This document shows, in pieces, positions 9,808 to 18,878 of a stretch of DNA of 64,000 bases. The stretch lies in NCBI GenBank assembly GCA_025677825.1, contig JAIXMO010000017.1:248001-312000 (forward strand). Reading direction: 5' to 3'. A model generated the notes under the pieces. It did no database searches and was not told the DNA's origin. It saw only the letters and a program-made list of their open reading frames with translations. The translations under genes were made by a program, and so were the position numbers. Positions within the stretch are counted from its first letter, which is position 1. The number at the start of each line of letters is the position of its first letter. This DNA comes from Helicostylum pulchrum. Its lineage: Eukaryota; Mucoromycota; Mucoromycetes; Mucorales; Mucoraceae.

Positions 9808-11613
9808 TTATCTTAAACAAGCTAGTCTGTCTTCACGATGAGGTCTTCTAGTTTCTACCGTAGAAAATATATCCCAGAAGCGTAAAGTTTCATCACCTGC
9901 ACCAGTAACAACGGTGCTGCCATCCTTACTCATAGACATGTACAGTACACGACTTGCGTGTCCAGACAAGGTAGCAATACGCTGCATTCTATCAGCTTTC
10001 CAAACAACGACCTGGTTTGAAGAGTTGGCGGGGCTATTAGAGTACCCGTGCGTGCTGACAATATCTTCCGTCTTTTTCGACCAAGCTAAATTACATACTT
10101 GCGAGCCAGTATCATGTGAGCTTATTAAACTTCCTGAATTCGTATTCCAGAATTTAATCGTCTTGTCTGCCGTACCACCGCCACTGACCAAGATACCACG
10201 CTTATGAGGGTTCCAACTGATGGCCTTGACAGCAGCTGTATGTTTCGTTAATCGATGGGTAATAATGTTTTCATGAGAGTTCCAGATGATCAAATTGTTA
10301 TCGTTACCACCGCTTGCAAGCACAGTGCCTTCACGGTTCCATTTCAAACCACAGAGTTCTTGGGTATGACCTGTTAGCTTTCGAAAGAAAGGATGCGCTG
10401 AACGAACATCGTGGTGGTAAATTGCATGATCTCGACCACCGGTAGTTAAAATATTTGAATTCCATGCAATTGAACCTTAAAAAAAACGAATAATGTATAA
10501 TGAATACACTATATCTTTTAAAATACATATACTATGTATTTTTTTTTTTTTTTACCTATTCTTGAACTGTGGTTTGTCCAGGTACGTATTTTTCTTGAGT
10601 GTTCAGCATCAAATATCATGCATTTACCAGAACGAGTGCCTACAGACAACAAAGAACCCGTTTGCGCCCAATTGACTGAAGTAACTTTATCTGCAGCCAA
10701 ATCACACAGCTGTGTTACTTGACTTGTATTCGCGTTCCATAAGTAAACACTAGAGCCTAATCCAACAGCTAAGGAATTGTTTGTACCCCAATCGACCAAA
10801 TTCAAGTAGAAATCGTCTTGCAAATCAGGAGCGTCCAAAACTTTAATGGCAGTAGGGCTGATAGATCTTGTATGGCGATTGGATGCCATTAAGATGCGAC
10901 GGCCTGCTTCACCAATAGGAGAGACTTGGAATCGAGAACTGGTAGGTGAATCGTATTCTCGGTTAGGGGAGGAAGAATGGATAGGTAAGTGGGGGTCAAC
11001 GGGTTCAGGGGAATGAGATCTTCCGTAATGCGATGGAGATGTATGACGATAAAGGGTACTAATAGAATTGGAACTATTGTTGGTATAGGAAGAGGTAGAT
11101 GCAGATGCAGATGTAGATGTGTATTGTAATAGTCTTCGTGAAGGACGAGAGGAACCAGAAATAAATTCTGATGCCGCAGTAGGATCATCAAGTAATTCTG
11201 CTCGAAAGTATGCATTGAATCTTCGAGAATCTTCTGTAATTGAAGGGGAAGCACCAGAATTGTTTGTCTCGGTATTACTGGCGTGGATGGCATCTGCCGC
11301 CATCATTTGGAAATCCCTTGCTAGATTTCTATCTCTATTGGGTATAAATCTTTTTAAAAGGATTTTTTTTAGTGATAATGAATATATGTGTATATGTATA
11401 TTTCTTATTTTACCTATCACCGCGTGTTTGATGTCTCTTTTTTCCATAAGGTGATGGAGGGAAATACAGTTCAATTGATTGACTTGGAGGAGTTCCGGGG
11501 CGTGTTGGCTGTTCTTCACATTCATTGTTTTTTTCAGTTTCTTTATTCTTCGTTGGAGCAACAATTTCGGGAAGTGCTTTTCCTGACCTTAACTTTCGCT
11601 TGTAATCACTCAT
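9808..11613 (-). CDS. CDH1: APC/C activator Cdh1 (Fizzy-related), WD40 protein
   Basis: Three exons on the minus strand, 11613-11414, 11349-10556 and 10475-9808, giving 553 residues in frame. The C-box DRFIPNR (residues 66-72) is completed exactly across the first intron. A Ser/Thr-rich region rich in SP/TP sites lies between residues about 120 and 230 and looks like a CDK-regulated tail. Seven WD40 repeats follow, beginning DAPDLQDDFYLNLVDWG, the Cdc20/Cdh1-family entry to the propeller, with LTGHTQELCGLKWN and KTIKFWNTNSG inside. The protein recruits substrates to the anaphase-promoting complex in late mitosis and G1. The C-terminus is Leu-Arg in place of the family's usual Ile-Arg tail. 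FIPNRDRNLA favours Cdh1 over Cdc20. The APC/C subunit Cdc23 is encoded at 30575-32574. Confidence 0.93.
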
Positions 11614-12433
11614 TTGTCGGAGGATGTATATAATAAAGTGACAGCTTCAATGTTGTCTTGTAAGGGAATTTTTTTTCTTTTTTGTGTGCCTTAAAAAAAT
11701 ATGCGTCTTGTTCCTTTCGTTTTCTTTTTTTCTTGTTTTCAATGAGTTACAGTAATCTAACGAGTAATGGATTCCTTTTTTCTTGCTGTGGAAAGACCAA
11801 ACGGAATAAAAGAAAGATAGAATGTGTAAAAGAGAAAGAGTAAATGTAAGCGCAATGACTATTTTTTTTTCTTTTTCAGGTGCGAGAGTAATATTTATTG
11901 AAGAGAAAAGAGAAGGGAAAATTTTAGGAAGAAAAAAAAAGTCTATATGAAGACTTTTTTGAATAAAGAAATAGATATATGATATATTTTCTTTGTGCAG
12001 AGAAAAAAAAAAGATATATTTGTGTATCAGTTCTCTATGTGTTGCTCCTTATTTTTTTCTAATTGACGTCATTCCATTGGTTCCGACGAGTTTTTCCTTT
12101 GCATAACCCAATAAAGCATATTTTTTTTCATTGTTTTATAATATAAAAAAATGTATTTTTTATTATCATTCAGCATGTAATACATGCCGCTAGAAATACG
12201 CAATGTATTTAATATTGAATTGCATGTCTCTGACCTTTCAGGAGTTCCTTTAAATCTTCACAAAAAAAAAAAAAAAAAAAAAAAACTTAAAAGAGCGAGA
12301 GTCCGAGCCGGATATTAGACTGTATGTGGGGGGATTCGCACGCACGCGAAATGGGGGGAGAGTAAAGAGGTGTACAAGAAGTAAAGTGGATTTCGAAGAT
12401 TATTGTAGTCCCTCCTCCTCTTTAACGTCAATC
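11614..12433. promoter_or_regulatory. Divergent spacer between CDH1 and RPL25
   Basis: About 820 bp between two divergent start codons. It has long A/T tracts (a run of about 23 A near 12261), a GC-richer block at about 12300-12365 with GGGGGGATTCGCACGCACGCG close to the uL23 gene, and an isolated TCCGAGCCGG. The GC block is 70-130 bp before the uL23 start and is a reasonable core-promoter candidate (inference). No gene was seen. Confidence 0.5.
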
Positions 12434-13257
12434 ATGCCTGCAAACTCAGGTTCGTAAATGATAAAATAGACACATCACACACGAGAAAATGAATGAATGG
12501 ATGGATAGATGGATAAAGAGATGAAACAAGTTTTTTTTTAATACAGTTTGAAAAAAGTGGATTTTTTTTTCTTTGGTTAATACATTTGCACACCATGACT
12601 AAAAACTACAAACAGAACTCGCATCAACAGAACAAAAAAAAAAACATCAACAAAGAATCACTATTTCTATTCATTCATTTGAAGTCTGTGGTGCTCTAGA
12701 TACAGTCGAAAAAAAAAAAAAAAAAAAAAAAAAAACTAACGTATATATTATTTTTGTTACTTAGCTCCTAAGGCTAAGGCTCAAGCCGCCAAGAAGGCCG
12801 CCCTTAAGGGTGTTCACGGTAAGGCCGTTCGCAAGATTCGTACTTCCACTCATTTCCACATCCCCAAGACTTTGGTTTTGAACCGTGCCCCCAAGTACGC
12901 TCGTAAGTCTATTGCCCATGCTCCCCGTATGGATCAATACCGTGTTATCCGTCAACCTCTTAACACCGAGACTGCCATGAAGAAGATTGAGGAACACAAC
13001 ACCTTGACTTTCCTCGTTGACGTTAAGTCCAACAAGAACCAAATTAAGGATGCTGTCAAGAGACTTTATGATGTTGAGGCTGCTCAAGTCAACACTCTTA
13101 TCAGACCTGATGGTTACAAGAAGGCTTTCGTCCGTTTAACTGCTGATGTTGATGCTCTTGATGTTGCCAACAAGGTAAGAGAAAAACTTTTTTTTTTATG
13201 TATTATATTTTTTTGTACTAATGGCTTTTTTTTTCTGTATAGATTGGTTTCATTTAA
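12434..13257 (+). CDS. RPL25: 60S ribosomal protein uL23 (L25 / L23a)
   Basis: Three exons, 12434-12449, 12765-13174 and 13243-13257, giving 146 residues. The first exon encodes only MPANS and the last only IGFI. The Lys/Ala-rich N-terminus ([16 protein letters not shown]) and [14 protein letters not shown]...KYARKS are typical of eukaryotic uL23, and the C-terminal half has the conserved [20 protein letters not shown] and [13 protein letters not shown]. The protein sits at the polypeptide exit tunnel and binds SRP. The 315-nt first intron is by far the longest in this gene and holds a long poly-A run; ribosomal protein genes of fungi often carry a large intron right after the start. Branch sites ACTAAC (12736) and ACTAAT (13218) are visible. 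Confidence 0.96.
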
Positions 13258-14289
13258 ATGCTTTCTCACTTTTTTTGTTTGATTTTTTAAATATAATAAA
13301 AAAAAGTCGATAATTGTTCACCTTTCACCTCTTTTTCCTTTTTCGTTTTTTTTTTTTATGGGCGTGGCTTGTTTGGTAGTGTTTATATTGACTTCATAAA
13401 CTACCTTTTTTACAACCCCTTTTTTTATCTCATTGATCTTTTTCCTTTCTTCTCTGTACTTTGTTTTGTATGTATTTTTATTGGCACGCTGAAGAATATC
13501 TTGTACATGAAAAGTCACTAACCACGAGAGTAGAAAAAATAAACTTTTCTATTCAATACACTGATCGAACTCTTTCGCTTCACAGTGTACGCGAATTAAA
13601 AAAAAAAAAAAAGTTGGACCGCAATACAGTAAATATTGGGTATTGAAGCATACTTGAAAGTCTGGGTAGAGTGGGAAGCCACGCTTGCGGAAAGTAAAGT
13701 AAATTTGATTTTAAAAAATGGCCAAAATGACTACGACCACAAAGAAATCTAAATATTATAAAAAGAATTCAGATGTGATAGGGTACAGAAGGTCACTTGG
13801 AAGAATTATAAAAAAAAAGGAATGTTTAACGGATGATTTGCATATCCTGAAGTAATGCCTTCAAAACAGTTTACGTATGCTTCTCAAGGCTATGAAAAAG
13901 ATGGCGAAAAAGAAAACACTCCCACAAATTACGTTAAATTTTGGTTGAAAGACTACTACTAACCTATGAAGAAAAGTCCGTTACTGCACGGAGAACAGAG
14001 TTATTAAATTCGCACGATTTTCCCCAGAAACAGTTCGACCCGTTACAGAATCAAGACTGGGCATTTGTGAAGTTCATTACAGAACATTTGTAGGTGAAGC
14101 GTTTTCAGAGCATTGTAGTCTTTGAATATTGAATCCATATGCTACGAATTAATCATGTTATCACGTTTAGTGAGGATTGAATCACCCACCACTTTTTAAA
14201 AAATAAAAATGAAGCAAAAATGACGCAGCGTACATAAAAATGATTAAATAGATCACACACCTTATTTTATTATAAATTTTATCTTTTTT
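13258..14289. other. Decayed spacer left of the micro-gene island
   Basis: About 1 kb with poly-A/T runs and interrupted coding-like stretches (for example ATGGCCAAAATGACTACG at about 13718 followed by an early stop). No domain could be recognised. It leads into the promoter-like leader of the first CCCH micro-gene and may be part of old mobile-element debris (inference). Confidence 0.5.
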
Positions 14290-14641
14290 ATTTATCATAA
14301 ATAAATCACTTTTCTTTCTCTTTTTCCTTTACAATGCATGCCACCAAGTAAGTATTTTTTTTTTTTATACATATAATTTTAAAAGAAACTTACATCTTAT
14401 ATTCATTTATTATTCTGCTTTTTTTTTTAGCCTTTTTGTTTTCTTTATGTCCGTATAAAAGGACACGGTTTTTCCTAAAGCAACTGCCAAATTATTATGG
14501 GCTCCCTACTTATACAAGTAAGTATCCTAAAAAATATGCTGTGGATTTGCTTTTTGTCTCATTCTAATCCACATATTTTTTTCTAAATCCAAACCGTAGG
14601 TACCGAATGAAGGGCCAAATTATTCAGTTTTTTAAAAAAAA
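14290..14641 (+). promoter_or_regulatory. Leader of CCCH micro-gene A: CT-rich promoter and two 5' introns
   Basis: ATAAATAAATCAC is followed by a CT-rich run and ACAATGCAT; the same arrangement recurs at 53928-53970 before copy C. A short exon starting ATGCATGCCACCAA (14334-14347) is followed by a GTAAGT...TTTTAG intron (14348-14430), an exon 14431-14517, a second intron (14518-14599), then the micro-gene start at 14642. The small frame begun at ATGCAT ends at TAA after 13 codons in this copy, so it acts at most as an upstream ORF. Copy B lacks this part. Exon limits are predictions from splice sites and from the match to copy C. Confidence 0.5.
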
Positions 14642-14866
14642 ATGATCGCTATTATTTACTTAACTTACATAATTTCCTTGATCATTTGCGTAGCTCTCAT
14701 CTATAGTAAGTAGATTTGTACCTTTTTTATATATAAAAAATAGACCTAATAGCGTTATATTAAATCTTGGTACTTAGGCGAAATAAGAAGAAAAAGAAGA
14801 AGAAGAAGATGCCGTTACGGCCGTAGCTGTAACAACAGAAATTGCCAGTTCAAACATTCAAAATAA
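14642..14866 (+). CDS. CCCH micro-gene A: hydrophobic segment + Arg run + C-X5-C-X4-C-X3-H
   Basis: Two exons, 14642-14705 and 14778-14866, joined through a phase-1 intron (GTAAGT...CTTAG), encode 50 residues. Residues 2-21 are almost purely hydrophobic (IAIIYLTYIISLIICVALIY), as in a signal peptide or membrane anchor. Residues 25-32 are Arg/Lys only. Residues 33-48 are CRYGRSCNNRNCQFKH, spaced C33-X5-C39-X4-C44-X3-H48, the spacing of CCCH RNA-binding fingers of the Nab2/ZC3H14 kind. Two copies with the same intron phase and architecture exist at 17070 and 54115. Function unknown. It could be a membrane-tethered RNA-binding peptide or a secreted basic Cys/His peptide. Conservation of frame and of all four zinc ligands across the copies argues that it is translated. 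Confidence 0.6.
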
Positions 14867-15222
14867 ATAATCTTTTTTCCCTGCTTCTTTTATAGATATG
14901 TATGAAGGACGAGAGAGTTTTAGTTGTAGTTATTCTCTGTTTAAGTGATTTATAACACTCATTTCTTTGTTTTATATAAAGAATATATCGTTTTTACTAA
15001 TACTTTTTATACTAATGCTCTATTTAATACTAAATAAATATTCCTGTTTATACGTTAAAGGAATGAAAAGGGATGATTTTGTGTCAAGGTGGCACTAAAA
15101 ACATTGTTTTATCAGGAAGAAGACTATATGTTTCTTATAGGACAATGCATGCAGTATAATTTGTCAAAGATTCGACAACATTTTATTTTCTGTTCAAGGG
15201 CGTTAGCTTATTTCATACTTCT
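14867..15222 (+). repeat. Conserved 3' flank of micro-gene A
   Basis: This 356-base segment follows the stop codon and matches 17320-17675 with only about 7 substitutions and no gaps; a third, more diverged copy follows micro-gene C (about 54535-54876). It is AT-rich and has no long frame free of stops in all copies. It is either a long 3' UTR held constant by selection or gene conversion, or part of the duplicated/mobile unit. The match ends abruptly at TTTCATACTTCT. Confidence 0.8.
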
Positions 15223-15249
15223 ATTTTATTATTATTAAATGTAACTATT

Positions 15250-15960
15250 TCCTTCGTTTAAAATATGACAGCATTTACAAAAGGTATTAAGCTGTCTACA
15301 GCCCGTACAAGCTAACTGATACGCCTGAATTCCAAACACCCATTGGTCTCAAACTGACTTCCGATTCCTTACGACAGATGCTGCCGCACAAAAAATGTTC
15401 AAGTCGTTTAGAAGTGATAAGTCAATGCATTATTATGATTACTTATCTTTAATATGCATACATAAAAAACAGAAAGGGCTTTTGGGCAGGCAAACCATCC
15501 GTTTTTACAGATACTAAATATCGACATCTATAAAAGCCTCTCACTGCCTTGAACCCCAACTTCCCACTTTGACTGCGGAAAATGGATTATTGTAGTAATC
15601 CACAAACATAAGACATATTCGATCGATTTTTTCGATGAAAACTCCCATCCTCGAGTATCTGATACAGACGAGAAAATCACTAAATAATTTCAGTTATTGG
15701 AAAATCCATTTCGACCGAATGCAGTTTGAGTTTTAAAAAAAATTACTCACGAGACATCAAAGCGTGAAGAACAAGAGACTTGGTCGGATACGAACTACGC
15801 TTTAAAATTTGTATTTTCATTGAAGATATCAATATAAAACAACCTACGGAAAGATCAGTCAAGTCGATGAAAGCGGAGGTTTACCTTTCTCCAAATTCCC
15901 CTGAGCTTTCTCTTATTGAACAGTTCTGGGTAAACGTTGAACAATAATTACTGAGTAAAT
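15250..15960 (+). mobile_element. Decayed DDE transposon remnant (Tc1/mariner-like)
   Basis: The segment 15879-15947 reads VYLSPNSPELSLIEQFWVNVEQ-stop. 'PYSPELNPIEQFW' is the signature around the third catalytic acid of DDE_3/Tc1-mariner transposases. The sequence before it (from about 15250) is broken by stops in all frames, so the element is dead. No terminal inverted repeats were found. It sits between micro-gene A with its flank and the next small gene, consistent with an insertion-prone island. Confidence 0.6.
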
Positions 15961-15996
15961 TGAACTGGAAGCACAGTACTTGTTTTGTCTCTTTTC

Positions 15997-16004
15997 TATA
16001 TAAA
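15997..16004 (+). promoter_or_regulatory. TATA box TATATAAA
   Basis: TATATAAA is followed by CCCCCC, a CT-rich tract of about 80 bp and then an A-rich Kozak-like ATG at 16125. This core-promoter layout is the clearest in the window and supports the small gene downstream. Confidence 0.5.
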
Positions 16005-16124
16005 CCCCCCTCTCTCTTTTTCTTCTATTTTTTTTTTTTTTTTCTATCTTTCTTTCTTTAATTTCAAACTCTTTACTTCTAAACTAAACTCTTTTTTTTT
16101 TCAACCCTGTAAACAATAAAAAAA

Positions 16125-16329
16125 ATGAACTTTAAATCTATCTTTTCTACATATAAGAACATTATCACATATCCAGTTGATGCTTCTGCCTCTAGCTTTT
16201 GTGAATGCTGTGGTGTTGACGTTGCTACTTTGAGGTAACTTTTTTCTTTTTTAAAAAAAAAAGTACGGGGACCAGGAACTAATCTGTTTTTTTTACAGCC
16301 ATGAATTTTGGTGTAGATTCTCCACTTAA
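16125..16329 (+). CDS. Small cysteine-containing protein gene, 46 aa, two exons
   Basis: Exons 16125-16234 and 16299-16329 join in frame through AG|C; the intron has GTAACT, an ACTAAT branch site and TTACAG. The 46-residue product starts MNFKSIFSTYKNIITYPV and contains FCECCGVDV and FWCRFST, so it has four cysteines in the last 22 residues. There is no transmembrane segment; the CxCC...C pattern could bind metal. A TATA box and CT-rich leader precede it, and the start context is AAAAAAATGA. No family was recognised. It lies between CCCH micro-genes A and B. It could also be the surviving 5' end of a longer gene. Confidence 0.45.
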
Positions 16330-17069
16330 ATTTTTTTTCTGTCATCATCATTGAACAAGGAACCGGGTCGATCTCTAGTCTTCAACCTTTTTTGTCACAT
16401 AAAATATTTCTCTCTTTCTTTCTTTCTCTATGTACATATATCAGAAACTCTTTTACAGAGTTACGAATTTACCCACACCCTTTACAAACAAATACTTTAT
16501 ACAATTTTTTTTTTTAAATATATAAATATTTATTCATGTTACCTAAATGACGAAATAATGAAAAGAGATCTCCCAGTGTAACAAGTGCTTTTGTACATGT
16601 CGTCATTTTATACATAAATAAAAGATTTGACATAACAAAAAAAAAAGGGACCTTGTGCAGGTACCCTTTTTGTATTTTAAGCATTTCTCCCTTTTTAGCA
16701 CTGTCCAAGAAAAAAAAAATGCAGAAAAAATCATTTCAAGTGTTATTGACGATTTCCTACTGTGGGGGGCGTACAAAATACATTACATTTTCTTTATGAT
16801 GTAATTGTAAGAACATTCTTTTCTTAAAAAAAAGAAGGAAAAAAAAAGAGGGACAGCAGACAGTTTTTTACGGGTAAAAAAAAAAACAATTACCATTATT
16901 TCGAACACGGGCAACGTTTTATATACCTACTCTCTAAAAAAAAAAAATCTCCAATCACCGTTTAAAAGTCTTAAACGCCAGAAGCACAGTTGTGACTTTT
17001 CAGAGACTTCGTCTCATAAAAAAATAAAAATAAAAATCAATCTCTTTTTCTTCAGTTTTTTAAAATAAA
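16330..17069. other. Spacer between small gene and micro-gene B
   Basis: AT-rich with many homopolymers. A GGTACC-centred hairpin is seen at about 16641-16670 (AAAAAAAGGGACCTTG...GGTACCCTTTTTG). No defendable coding frame. The last 30 bases (CTTCAGTTTTTTAAAA) match the corresponding part just upstream of micro-gene A's start, marking where A/B homology begins. Confidence 0.5.
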
Positions 17070-17319
17070 ATGACAACCATTATTTCCTTAATTTACTTCA
17101 GTAACTTTATTTTTTTAATTTGCTTGATTTTATACGTAGCTCTCGTTTGTAGTAAGTAGATTTGTACCTTTTTTTATAAAAAAAAAATAGACCTAATAGC
17201 GTTATATTAACTCTTGGTACTTAGGCAACACGAGAAGAAGAAGAAGAAGAACACGACAACGATGTCGCTATGGTCGTACTTGTACCAACAGAACTTGCCC
17301 ATTTAAGCATTCGAAATAA
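17070..17319 (+). CDS. CCCH micro-gene B: hydrophobic segment + Arg run + C-X5-C-X4-C-X3-H
   Basis: Exons 17070-17151 and 17225-17319, phase-1 intron, 58 residues. Residues 4-28 are hydrophobic (IISLIYFSNFIFLICLILY then VALVCS), followed by six consecutive arginines (31-36) and TRQR, then C41-X5-C47-X4-C52-X3-H56 (CRYGRTCTNRTCPFKH). The intron and 3' flank are nearly identical to copy A, but the hydrophobic exon has an 18-base length difference and the finger differs from A at 11 of 18 codons (7 silent, 4 replacing) while keeping every ligand. The leader lacks the ATGCAT exon found in A and C. No known family was recognised beyond the CCCH spacing. Confidence 0.6.
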
Positions 17320-17675
17320 ATGATCTTTTTTCCCTGCTTCTTTTATAGATATGTATGAAGGACGAGAGAGTTTTAGTTATAGTTATTCTCTGCTTAAGTG
17401 ATTTATAACACTCATTTCTTTGTTTTATATAAAGAATATATCGTTTTTACTAATACTTTTTATACTAATGCTCTATTTAATACTAAATAAATATTCCTGT
17501 TTATACGTTAAAGGAATGAAAAGGGATGATTTTGTGTCAAGGTGGTACTAAAGACATTGTTTTATCAGGAAGAAGACTATATGTTTCTTATAGGACAATG
17601 CATGCAGCATAATTTGTCAGAGATTCGACAACATTTTATTTTCTGTTCAAGGGCGTTAGCTTATTTCATACTTCT
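17320..17675 (+). repeat. Conserved 3' flank of micro-gene B
   Basis: Exactly 356 bases co-linear with 14867-15222, with about 7 differences by eye. Homology stops after TTTCATACTTCT, after which A and B are unrelated, marking the edge of the duplicated unit. Confidence 0.8.
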
Positions 17676-17708
17676 TTTGTTTGAAAAATATAATACTGAG
17701 AGGGTATC

Positions 17709-18030
17709 ATGCCTGGCTCCAATTCTAATCCTCCTCCACTGCAGATACTAACAGGTATTATTTTTTAAAAAAACGCTTTCACTCTAATTCCTAGTCCTGG
17801 AATTGCAAGTACATACAGCGCAAGCTGGCTTCCGGATTGTAAATGTTAGAAATTTCAAACGGGATATATATCCAACAAACATAAGTATACCTAATATCAA
17901 CACGAAGGATCGACGGAGATCATGGCACAAAGATGCAAATTCGATTTTTGAACATCCTCGCTCTCCTATGAAAATTCCGCTTCGACTAGTAATGCGTCGA
18001 AAAAATGGTCTCTCTTCTGATGACTGTTAA
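17709..18030 (+). CDS. Possible small two-exon gene, 93 aa (unknown)
   Basis: Exon 17709-17754 (MPGSNSNPPPLQILT) can be spliced over a very short 40-nt intron (GTATTA...TTCCTAG) to 17795-18030, in frame to a TAA stop. The product is basic in its second half (DRRRSWHKD, PLRLVMRRKNGL) with no recognised domain. Base composition is more balanced than in the surrounding spacer, so it is or was coding. The frame after it (about 18040-18180: FQLSETWTSLAKGSNRTSLSKWI) resembles the lead-in of tyrosine recombinase domains of fungal DIRS/Crypton-type elements, so the whole stretch may be a decayed mobile element. Weak evidence. Confidence 0.25.
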
Positions 18031-18878
18031 AAGAGGTTAGTGTCTGCTGTAGCGGCTGCATCTTTTATCATCTATCTTATCAGTAACCTTGTGGTTACTG
18101 CATTTCAGCTTTCCGAAACATGGACCTCATTAGCGAAGGGTTCTAACCGTACATCCCTCTCCAAATGGATATCGTCAGTGTTCATTTTTTTTTTAAAAAA
18201 AAGGTTGTACTCAAAAAAAAAATTAAGTAGAAAAAAAGAAAAAAAAAACATGAGATGTAATACATGTGTCGTTGAAAGAGTTTAACAACTAGGCTTAAAT
18301 GGCTTGAATCCCTTACTCAAATATAGTAATTTGAGAGAACATTCTTCCATGCCCCCTCTTTTTTTTCAGACAGTGTCCAAAGTAACTTTTCAAAAAAAAA
18401 AATATACATGCACCTAAAACTGAATTTGTTAGTTTTTGACCATGATAGTTAAGTAATCTAACTGTCAAAAATGTGCTACCGATACTGTAATTATAACAGG
18501 GTTGGGTACCTGCGGTATTATTAAAACATATCATTACTGGAATATTTCGTAGATATACGCAATTAGAAGTCCAGGATAAAGGCAAGTTATTAACCTCATC
18601 AATACAGCGAGTTCTATGGCCTTCTCAACGAAACAAAAGCAGTTTACCTAAGAAACTTTAAATTTTTTGAATCCTTGGCTCCAAGCTTTGAACGACTATA
18701 CGTTTTGAGAAGATAACTAGTGCTAAATGTAATACTAGAAAGTATCTGGCGTTACTATCATTATTTACAAGGTCACAAATATTAAATAAGTAACGTGATT
18801 TAATTCAAAGAAAGTGCCTATATAAAAATCTTTTTTTTTTTTTTTTTTTTTTGCCTTTTGTCTTAATATTAAAAAAAA
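18031..18878. other. Repeat-bearing spacer before the TBC gene
   Basis: It contains a recombinase-like remnant frame (about 18040-18180), the second copy of the 100-bp dispersed repeat, a coding-like minus-strand fragment (about 18380-18600) with no recognised domain, and a run of about 20 T ending 27 bases before the TBC gene start. The promoter of that gene must lie in the last few hundred bases. Confidence 0.5.
18252..18346 (+). repeat. Dispersed repeat, copy 2 (about 95 bp)
   Basis: It aligns with 2604-2703: both run from GAGATGTAATACATG through AACTAGGCTTAAAT to GAGAACATTCTTC. An A-rich tract precedes both. Divergence is moderate, so both copies are old. Confidence 0.65.

Noticed and set aside
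17542..17751. 69-residue plus-strand frame (LFYQEEDYMFLIGQC...) inside the 3' flank of micro-gene B
   Set aside because: Copy A lacks the start codon and the frame ends differently in A and C, so it is not conserved as a protein despite DNA conservation.
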